64,000 bases of DNA from Brasenia schreberi (lineage: Eukaryota; Streptophyta; Magnoliopsida; Nymphaeales; Cabombaceae). Below the pieces are notes generated by a model. That model saw only the letters and a list, made by a program, of their open reading frames with translations. It had not been told where the DNA came from and did no database searches. Positions 47,136-55,210 of the stretch are shown in pieces (position 1 is the stretch's first letter; each line of letters begins with the position of its first letter). Location of the stretch: NCBI GenBank assembly GCA_036023115.1, contig JAYKKT010000076.1, positions 2,728,001-2,792,000 on the forward strand. Reading direction: 5' to 3'. The translations under genes and the position numbers were made by a program.

Positions 47136-47228
47136 TGTTTGTATACATAGGCCTTAGACGCACGATAAGATCCACTCCAAGCCACGAAAGGGGCGAAGAG
47201 GCGGGGATTTTCGCGCGTCTACAGAGAT

Positions 47229-47246
47229 TGGCACGCCCGGTGGGAC
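47229..47246 (+). other. Primer binding site of E7
   Basis: TGGCACGCCCGGTGGGAC after a GAGAT spacer. Reading its complement as a tRNA end gives CCA, discriminator G, acceptor strand CGGGCGU, T-stem CCCAC. tRNA identity left open. Confidence 0.88.
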
Positions 47247-47317
47247 GTGAGCCTTTTCAAAAATCGAGTTTACTTGTAGGAGTCTTGCGAAAATTTTATA
47301 AAGGTGTCGTTTTAACT

Positions 47318-47341
47318 TGTTTTCCTTGTTTTTCACTTAGG
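47318..47341 (+). promoter_or_regulatory. Candidate 3' splice site just before gag (E7)
   Basis: Pyrimidine-rich run TTGTTTTCCTTGTTTTTCAC followed by TTAG (AG at 47339-47340), 25 bases before the gag ATG. The equivalent tract is present in E1, E5, E4 (changed) and E8. Confidence 0.45.
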
Positions 47342-47365
47342 AAATTTTGAAAAAGCTTGAAAAGC

Positions 47366-50235
47366 ATGTCAAAATCCAATCCAAGTGAAGTGTCGAGCCA
47401 AGGCTCATGCGCATCAAGTTCTCACTCTAGGAGGATTTTTAAAAACAAAATAAAACTAGATGAAATCGAGGACTTGAGAAGGGAATTTGAGGCCAAAATC
47501 GATGCTCTCAGCCAAGAGGCTGAAGTAGGCGATTCGTGTTCATCAAACGGTGAACAAAGGCCTAAAAAGAAAATTGAAAAACCTCTTAAGCAAAAAGAAG
47601 CCTCCGTAATGGAAGGCAACCAATACCACGAGTCCTTCACACAAAAGGACCGTAAAGCCCTACAGCAACTGCTGAAAGGGCAAAATAAAGAGAAAAGAAG
47701 CTACGCCCTGTCTGATTTCCTTCCTATGGATTACGAAACAGACAGTGACGATGAAATACCGAACTTCCATCGGTATGATGGCATGGGAGACCCTAGGTCT
47801 CACTTGCAGCTTTTCTCACGTCGAGCCCATAAAAAGAAAAAGGACTCGATGAAATGGGTGTATTGGTTCCCTCTATCCCTTAAAGGCACAGCTGCCAAAT
47901 GGCTGGCTTCCTACGACTTAAGCCAGTTCGCTACTTTTGAAGAGTTAGCGAACTGCTTCATGCAAAGATTTGCACACAACGTGGAAGTCACGCCAACCCT
48001 GAATACTTTAAGGGATACAAAGCAAGGCATGAACGAAGACGTGCATGCCTTCATTATAAGATGGAGGTCTCTTTTAGGCCAAGTGCGAGAGCCTATATCC
48101 GAAGGATGCGCAGTAATGCTCATCCTGGATAATTTTAAAAGCGAGTTAAAAACCCTTCTCTCGCTCCATGAGATTTCAACTTTCCATAAGTTGATCAAAA
48201 AGCCTCCCTTTTCGAAACCAACTTGCGAAAAGGGACATACGACCACTTATGGAAAGGAAGTGCCGTTCCCAAAACACGTGTGGAAAAGCCCATTGCATAT
48301 GGGCTGCCCACAACGGACAAAGGGGCAAAGCCCCATAAAATCGCCAATGTCCGGGTGGATCCAGGCATGGCGGGCACTTCTAAAAATTTTGAAAAAATAG
48401 AAAATAAGAGAGAACGCAATTTTTCGAAACCAATTGAAAAACGGGAGTACACTCCGCTGGGACAACCTGTGTCGGAGGTCCTAGACCTCCTACTTGCCCA
48501 GGGCATGATCGAACTCCCTGAAATCCCCGAAGGAGTCACATCCAAAGGGGGGTATTTAAACCGGTTTTGCAAGTATCATCGGCTCAAAGGCCATGATACC
48601 AAACGGTGCTTCTCTCTTCTAAATAAAATTGAGAACTTGATAGCGGAGGGCCGGCTCCAGGTCACTGCAGAATCTGAGCCACCTCAAGCTATCTTCAAAG
48701 AACCCTTTCCCAAACACGCCAGTGGCAGTGGGAAAGGAAAGGAGGTATGTACCCTCACCATCTCCAAGGAACTAGCGCGAAAGCCCGAACCTGGTCGACC
48801 TGCTTGTGCGCCCATCCTTGTACTATACAAGAGGCCCGCCCAAGTCGTCATTCGGGGACCATCAAAAGTGGAAACCCCGGCAAAACCAGTTTTGAAAATC
48901 CAAGGTTCTCCTCAGCTCATCCTTAGAGCCAAGTTTAGCGCGAACCCTAGGCTGGTCGTGGGGGAAGTCACTAGATCCGGGAGGATCTACCAACCCCCGC
49001 ACCTTCAAGGTGCTCAAAAGGTGGTCAGTGTGCCTGGCCCCTCAAAAGCATGTATCCCTAGTGGTCCGCCAAAAGCAGATAAGGACAAAATCATCCTAAA
49101 TCCTTATGATTTCGAAAACCACCTTTCAAAGATTCCTATTCACATGTCTATCCTAGAGCTTATCAAAACCTCGCCTAGGCATAGACTTGTCTTAGAGAAA
49201 ATTCTAGAAAGGGCCAAGGTTGATTCGAACATAAGTCCGGAGTCCTTGTCTGCCCAAGTGGCTTTATTAGGAGCAAAATCGCCCATCACCTTTTCGGAAG
49301 ATGATGTAGATAGACCCTACGAAACCCATAACCAGGCCCTGCATATCGAGGTGGTTCTAAACAACCACTCTCTGGACAGGTGCCTAGTCGATGGTGGAGG
49401 AGGGCTCAACATCCTTCCACTTCACGTGGCGTACAAAATCGGAGTCACCTTGACTTCAGTGAACCCAAGCCCCATCGTTATCACTGGATACGATGGGAAT
49501 GCGTCTAGGCCTTTAGGATCCATCGAACTCCCCATGGAAACGGGAGGGATCGAACACACGGGGGTGTTCCATGTCTTGGACATCCACCCCCATTATAACC
49601 TGTTGCTGGGAAGACCCTGGATACACAGTTTGTGCGCTGTGCCATCCACCTTCCACAAGTGTGTCAAGATCCCTTTTAGGGACCAAGTCGTAGTGATCCT
49701 AGGTGAGAGTCACCCACAACTTCAGGGGATCATAAACTCCCCTTGTTTATCGAGCTTCCAGGCCCATGAGGCTAACCTGGGGCAAATTATGGTTGAGCCA
49801 CCTCGGCTCGTGTTGAACAACCCTAGGAAGGTTGTATGTGTGAAGGGGCCGCCCAAAGCAGGCCCCCTCCCGACTCTAATCCTCCTAGGAAAACCCAAGC
49901 GTTCCCTATTTCCAAAACCCCTAGACAAAAGGCCCTACGAGCCTAATATGGACGATAGCATGTTCCAGGACCACGACTTATATCCCATCTTTTCAAAAAA
50001 CAAAAGGTCGTGGAACATGTTATTGAACATGGGCTACACGCCCTACAAAAGTCTAGGGGCACAAAACCAGGGTCTCCTAGAGCCCATCCTGCCTAGGGCC
50101 AACCCAAGCCGATATGGGATCGGCTATACTCCCCGAATACCGCCGGAGCCACCCCCTGTGACCACCTGGGTCAAGGGTGCCCCGGAGCCTGTCTTAGAAG
50201 AGACCTATGGTTTAGACCTCCTATTCCGAGTCTAA
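47366..50235 (+). pseudogene. gag: gag-pro of E7, frameshifted by one base
   Basis: ATG at 47366 (Met-Ser-Lys-Ser; an upstream in-frame TTG at 47357 is not needed). The frame runs through the coiled coil and capsid core. It then loses one G near 48203 relative to E1 (AAAAAGCC against AAAAAGGCC) and closes at 48398-48400. The correct downstream frame is open to UAA 50233-50235: CHHC knuckle at 48568-48609, protease Asp (VDGGGGLNILP) at about 49390, G-patch-like motif at 50011-50090, ending FRV. A single base separates this from an intact ~955-codon protein, so Gag may have to come from another copy. Confidence 0.92.
49699..49708 (+). promoter_or_regulatory. Candidate 5' splice site just after the protease domain (E7)
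   Basis: CTAG|GTGAGAG with exon end at 49702, codon phase 1 (first base of a Gly codon). Also present in E1 (2645/2644) and E4 (17381/17382). Paired with the acceptor at 50257-50258 it would remove about 556 bases, including the G-patch and the stop codon. Confidence 0.45.
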
Positions 50236-50241
50236 CCCATA

Positions 50242-53200
50242 GTGTTTTCCCTTTGTAGGTATGACGGAAGATCCCTTTTTCTAAAAATACCAAAAACATT
50301 TAAAAACTTAAAATCAAAAAAAAATCGAAAAACAAGAAAAACCAAAAACAATGGAAAAGCAAAAACTCGAAAAAAGTGTGCTTTGTATAGTTCCCAAAGT
50401 TCTTGTTTTACAAAAACCCAAAAAATCGAAAATGTGGAAAATACCAAAAAGATTTTGTACATAGCTGCTCCTGGTAGGACTTTGACGAAAGAAAAGGATT
50501 TCGAAAGAAACGTCGTCTGCATAGCCAGACCAAAAATTTCGAAATCACTTGAAAATCTAAGTACAAAACCAGGTTATTTTGAAAATCACGCATCAAGTTC
50601 CCTCGGGTCTAAAGTCCACGAGAATGATCGAAGCCCAGAAGTGGATCCCCCTGAGGAAGATCCCACTTCTGAGCTCCCAGAATTTCATAGAATTCTCGAT
50701 TTTGAAAGACCTTCCCAATCAGTAGGAGGAGATTTCGTAGAGGTGAACCTAGGGGATGATTCCAAGCCCAAAACCATCAAAATAGGCGCATGCTTGCATG
50801 AAACTGAAAAGTTAGCATTCATTGCATTTCTACGAACCTATTTAGATGTGTTTGCATGGACGTATGAAGACATGCCGGGAATAGATCCCAGCATAGTCGA
50901 GCATCGTCTTCCCTTAGATGTAGGTGTAAAACCAATAAAGCAGAAGCTTAGGAAAATACACCCGAATGTACACACGCAAGTCAAAGAGGGTTTAGAAGAT
51001 CTGCTAAAAGCCGGATTTATAAAACCCATTGCGTATTCTGATTGGTTGTCAAATATCGTTGTAGTTCGAAAAACCAATGGGAAAATTCGAATATGCATCG
51101 ATTTCAGAAACCTGAATAAGGCCACTCCAAAGGATAATTATCCTTTACCAAACATAGATTTGATAGTCGATAGTACTGCAAATCATGAAATGTTTTCATT
51201 TATGGATGGCTATTCAGGCTATAATCAAATCAAACTAAGCCCACGAGATCAGGGTAAGACCGCCTTCACAACCCCATGGGGCACGTACTGCTATACAGTC
51301 ATGCCCTTTGGTTTGAAAAATGCCGGCGCAACATACCAACGAGCCATGAACACGATCTTCCATGATCAAATTCACGAGCTTGTAGAAGTGTATGTAGATG
51401 ATCTCTTGGCAAAATCCAAAACCCGATGCACCCATATCGAATGTTTACAAAAAATCTTCGAAAGGCTTAGGCTTTACAAAGTAAAGCTAAACCCTCAAAA
51501 ATGTGTGTTCGGGGTAGAATCAGGAAAGCTTCTAGGCTTTATGGTGAGCCAAAGGGGAATAGAAGTCGACCCCTCTAAGTGTCGAGCCATCATAGACATG
51601 GCTCCACCCTCCAATCTCACTCAAGTCCGTAACCTCCAGGGTCGATTACAATCTGTGCGCCGATTCATATCGAATCTGGCAACTAGATGCGAACCCTTCA
51701 ACAAACTGTTGAGGAAAGGTACGAAATTCTTATGGGATGACGAATGCCAAAAGTCCTTCGAGAGACTAAAGGCATACTTGGTTAATCCCCCCGTTTTGAA
51801 TCCTCCAAAGCAAGGAAAACCGCTTTTATTATACATCTCCGTGCATATAAACGCTTTAGGAGCCCTGTTGGCTCAATACGAGGATGACACCCATAAGGAG
51901 TATGCCATCTACTATATTTCGAAAACTTTCTTGGCTTATGAACGAAATTATCAAGCCATGGAGAAGACGTGCTTGGCCCTAGTCTGGGCCTGCCAGAAAT
52001 TCAGACACTACTTCCTAGATCATGAGATCTGGATAGTGTCCAAGCTTGATCCAATCAAGCACTTGTTCGAAAAACCCATTCTCACGGGTAGATTGGGCAA
52101 ATGGCAACTCCTTCTAATGGAGTATGATCTAAAATACCATCACCAGATCTCCGTTAAGGGGCAAGCCCTAGCAGATTACGTGGCTGACTTCCCCTTGGAG
52201 GACGCATATCCCACTCTTGTCGAAATGCCTGATGAAGGCATATTGCAAAACCATTTTCAAAACCACATTTTGGCAAATTCTTTTGAAAACCAAGTGTGGA
52301 AGATGCACTTCGACGGGGCACGAAACCAACGAGGGGCTGGTGCCGGGATCATCCTAATCTCCCCTGAAAAGGGCGAGATTCCCATAGCGGTCCGCTTAGA
52401 TTTCGAATGTTCCAACAACGTAGCTGAGTATGAAGCACTCATACAAGGCTTAAGGATTTCGAAAACTCTAGGGGCATCATGCATCGAGGTCTTTGGAGAT
52501 TCGCTCCTTGTCATAAACCAGGTTTTAAAAATTTGGCAAGTACGTACTGAAAAACTACTTCCATATCACGAGTTGGCCACTCGATTGGTCCAATCCTTCC
52601 AGTCGTGTAAGCTCACACACGTGGGAAGAGAGGACAATGGCATCGCCGATGCCCTCTCTTCCTTGGGTTCAGCCCTGAAGGTCGATCCCATTTCAGGGAC
52701 CAGATCTTTGGAAATATGGCATGCGCCCCATCCATCCACACACGACTTGGATATTTGCCAAAAAAACCCAGAGTCTGTTGAAAAGCCCTGGTTCTATGAC
52801 ATAAAACAATTTTTAGAAAATGGGGGATTCACCGAGGATGCCACATCCAAAGATAGGGCATTCATTCGTAAGATTTCGACCCGATACACCATTCTGGGTG
52901 GGGTCTTATACAAAAAGAGTTTTACCGGCATTCTGCTTAGATGTATCGACCTAGAGGAGGCTAGGATAGTGATGCACGAGTTCCACGATGGAGAATGTGG
53001 AGGTCATGTTAATGCCAACATGATGGCGATGAAAATACTTAGAGGGGGTTATTTCTGGTCCACCCTGAAAAAGGATTGTCATGATCATGTTAGGAAGTGT
53101 CATCCATGTCAAGTGCATGGGCACGCCATTCATATCCCTTCATCAGCATTGCATTCCGTGGTCAGCCCCTGGCCATTTACCATGTGGGCGTTTGACATTG

Positions 53201-54036
53201 TAGGCCCCATATTTCCAAAGGCCTCGAATGGGCATCGTTTTATTTTAGCAGCCACTGAGTATTTCTCCAAGTGGGTGGAAGCCATTTCCCTAACGAATGT
53301 GATGGGGCAACATGTGGTGGCTTTCATCCGGAGGAATATCTTGGCTCGATTTGGGGTTCCACGAGACCTTGTGTCTGATAATGGTACCCCATTCAAGAAC
53401 GAGCGGATGGTTAAGTTGTGCAACACGTATGGCATAACTCACCACTTCTCCTCGCCCTACTACCCTCAAGGCAACGGCCAAGCCGAAGCCACAAACAAGA
53501 CTCTCATTGGTATCATTGAGAAAACCTTAGAGAAGGGTAGGAGGTGGCATGAGAAGCTGGATGAAGCCTTATGGGCTTATAGGACTTCCATCCGGACTCC
53601 CACGAATGCCACACCATTCGAATTGGTCTATGGCACAAACGCCATTCTTCCCATCCATACCCAACTGCATTCATTCCATACATCCATTGCACTCGACCTC
53701 CCCCTAGAGACGCTTCAGCATGCTAGGATGGCCGAACTAGATTTGCTAGATGAAAGGCGACTCCTTGCCATGGATCATGCTCGTGCATACCGGCAAAGGA
53801 TAGCCCGACATTATAGCAAACACATGAGACCTCGCCACTTTGAAGTGGGAGATCTGGTCTTGAAAACCATCCACCATCGTGGCCCACACCCCCTAGGCAA
53901 GTGGCGCCCCAACTGGGATGGGCCCTATGTTGTACGAGCAACCACTACGAACAATTCGTATTGGTTGATCGATGTAGAAGGTAGGAATTTAGCAGATCCT
54001 ATCAATATTCAATACTTAAAGAAGTATCATGTGTAG
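50242..54036 (+). CDS. pol: pol polyprotein of E7: RT, RNase H, archaeal-type RNase H, integrase
   Basis: Copies element RNA and inserts the cDNA. The open frame follows the gag-pro UAA without a frame change; the first codon shown is GTG, so the true start or decoding route is unknown (readthrough, splicing or reinitiation). Residues counted from 50242: Lys-rich linker 15-110; RT about 200-470 with FMDGYSG (Asp322) and YVDD (384-387); RNase H about 525-650, where YISVHINALGALL lacks the usual first catalytic Asp; second RNase H about 685-830 with FDGARN (Asp691), AEYEAL and VFGDSL; integrase with HHCC zinc region 911-960, catalytic Asp985, Asp1046 and Glu1082 (35 residues between the last two), and WDGPY at 1225-1229. 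No chromodomain follows. Dual RNase H is diagnostic of the Tat lineage. Confidence 0.94.
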   Translation: MFSLCRYDGRSLFLKIPKTFKNLKSKKNRKTRKTKNNGKAKTRKKCALYSSQSSCFTKTQKIENVENTKKILYIAAPGRTLTKEKDFERNVVCIARPKISKSLENLSTKPGYFENHASSSLGSKVHENDRSPEVDPPEEDPTSELPEFHRILDFERPSQSVGGDFVEVNLGDDSKPKTIKIGACLHETEKLAFIAFLRTYLDVFAWTYEDMPGIDPSIVEHRLPLDVGVKPIKQKLRKIHPNVHTQVKEGLEDLLKAGFIKPIAYSDWLSNIVVVRKTNGKIRICIDFRNLNKATPKDNYPLPNIDLIVDSTANHEMFSFMDGYSGYNQIKLSPRDQGKTAFTTPWGTYCYTVMPFGLKNAGATYQRAMNTIFHDQIHELVEVYVDDLLAKSKTRCTHIECLQKIFERLRLYKVKLNPQKCVFGVESGKLLGFMVSQRGIEVDPSKCRAIIDMAPPSNLTQVRNLQGRLQSVRRFISNLATRCEPFNKLLRKGTKFLWDDECQKSFERLKAYLVNPPVLNPPKQGKPLLLYISVHINALGALLAQYEDDTHKEYAIYYISKTFLAYERNYQAMEKTCLALVWACQKFRHYFLDHEIWIVSKLDPIKHLFEKPILTGRLGKWQLLLMEYDLKYHHQISVKGQALADYVADFPLEDAYPTLVEMPDEGILQNHFQNHILANSFENQVWKMHFDGARNQRGAGAGIILISPEKGEIPIAVRLDFECSNNVAEYEALIQGLRISKTLGASCIEVFGDSLLVINQVLKIWQVRTEKLLPYHELATRLVQSFQSCKLTHVGREDNGIADALSSLGSALKVDPISGTRSLEIWHAPHPSTHDLDICQKNPESVEKPWFYDIKQFLENGGFTEDATSKDRAFIRKISTRYTILGGVLYKKSFTGILLRCIDLEEARIVMHEFHDGECGGHVNANMMAMKILRGGYFWSTLKKDCHDHVRKCHPCQVHGHAIHIPSSALHSVVSPWPFTMWAFDIVGPIFPKASNGHRFILAATEYFSKWVEAISLTNVMGQHVVAFIRRNILARFGVPRDLVSDNGTPFKNERMVKLCNTYGITHHFSSPYYPQGNGQAEATNKTLIGIIEKTLEKGRRWHEKLDEALWAYRTSIRTPTNATPFELVYGTNAILPIHTQLHSFHTSIALDLPLETLQHARMAELDLLDERRLLAMDHARAYRQRIARHYSKHMRPRHFEVGDLVLKTIHHRGPHPLGKWRPNWDGPYVVRATTTNNSYWLIDVEGRNLADPINIQYLKKYHV
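50243..50260 (+). promoter_or_regulatory. Candidate 3' splice site before pol (E7)
   Basis: TGTTTTCCCTTTGTAG with AG at 50257-50258, then GTATGACGG. Confidence 0.5.
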
Positions 54037-55184
54037 GATCTGGATTAAATTCCAGTTTTCGAAAAATTTTAGAGGGATAGCTGCCCTGAGACATGTGAAT
54101 AAGGTGCAAAGGCGAACTCGTGTGACCCTGAGTGAGAGAATTCGCACTTGTGAAAGAGTGGAGTTTTCAAAATCGTGGTTACATTTCAAAATCCTTCATC
54201 TTACGAAGAAAGGCCTAGTTCAACATAGCAAGATACTTGCAAGTAGTACGTGCTATTTCTAAATAGGCTGATCTGGAATGGATCGAGTGTAGGCTTGGGA
54301 TAAGTCCTCCCCTCTTCTCTTCTCCTTCCAAAAGGAAAACAAAGGCCCAAAATCAAAAGGGAATTTCCCATTTAAAGTCTCTTTCCAAAAGAAAGAAACC
54401 AGACTTCAAAAAGAAAAATCGATTCTCTTATAAAAAGAGGGATTAAAGAAAAAATACTCCCAAAGGGAGACCCTCTATGGAAAAAAAGGAAAAAGAGGCC
54501 AAAAAGCTCAAAAAGAGCAGTTTTCCGCCTTCTGTGCCTCAAACCACGGGACGCTTCAGAAGGGACCGTGGTATCTCTTTCCCATCCCTGGCTTATCCCA
54601 AGCTAAAGCATGGTTCATTTCGAGGAATCCTAAAGTAAAAATAGGATTTACTTACTTGAATTTCATCTTGTTTGAGAATTCGACCTTTCGAGTAAGGCGT
54701 AGGAATTTGAAATGAAGCTTGTTTTCTTATAAAACCTCCGCTAGATAAGCGAGTGTTAAGGCTCAAACAAGGGCAAGCACGAAGAGCTTGAGATCCTTAG
54801 GATCGAGACTCAAGACAGTTGTCCCTTTTGTAAATAGCTTTTGTAAATAAGTTTTAAAAACCGAACATCGAACAGCATAGGGTTTTTGCTCACTTGGAGC
54901 AGTAGGCCTTGTAAGTCTCTAGAGTTCGACCACAGCTGGTCTCTGGGAGGTCGCCACTTCTTGGCACCACACCCATGTTATTTGCATCCCACACATGGTA
55001 CTTGCATGAACATGATCCCATTTAGGACCAGATTCCATAGTAAACCCTTTGGCGTGATATCTCCTCCTACCAGAGTTTGTAAAATTGAGATTTTGTTAAA
55101 ATGGGACGATCCCATATTCTTCGTGGCTAGATCTAGGGAGACATTAAAAAGGGTGTTTGTCATCTTTGCCCTTATCCAAATCTA
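54037..55184 (+). other. 3' UTR of E7
   Basis: About 1.15 kb without a credible gene. It holds the two conserved hairpins (54437-54475 and 54541-54575) and a region matching 31706-32837 of E6 in inverse orientation. The small frames here are not conserved. Confidence 0.75.
54437..54575 (+). promoter_or_regulatory. Conserved double-hairpin element in the 3' UTR
   Basis: GAGGG...CTCCC-AAA-GGGAG...CCCTC (54437-54475) and ACCACGG...CCGTGGT with an inner CTTC/GAAG stem (about 54543-54572). Both recur in E6 and in family B E8. Confidence 0.55.
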
Positions 55185-55210
55185 TTTGGACAAGGCCAAA
55201 GAGGGGCATC
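55172..55210 (+). promoter_or_regulatory. PPT and adjoining palindrome of E7
   Basis: CTTATCCAAAT-CT-ATTTGGACAAG, then GCCAAAGAGGGGCATC, then the 3' LTR starts at 55211. Confidence 0.82.

Larger units (their letters stand above)
33223..47223 (+). repeat. 5' LTR of E7, split by E8 at 35300-46006
   Basis: Parts 33223-35299 and 46012-47223; the GTCGT target duplication is counted once. Contents match the 3' LTR. The TATA region reads CCCCATTTAAACC (about 34445-34453), one base shorter than the CCCTATTTAAACC of the 3' LTR, which may weaken the promoter. Candidate splice donors are CATTCG|GTAAGT (34711) and CTT|GTAAGT (35160). The 110-bp array is at about 46110-46620. E8 now separates the promoter from gag by more than 10 kb. 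Confidence 0.94.

Noticed and set aside
48741..48750. Strong-looking donor GGAG|GTATGT in gag as the pol intron start
   Set aside because: Exon would end at codon phase 3, so joining to the pol acceptor reads GTA TGA and stops; the site is also lost in E5. The AG|GTGAGAG site after the protease fits better.
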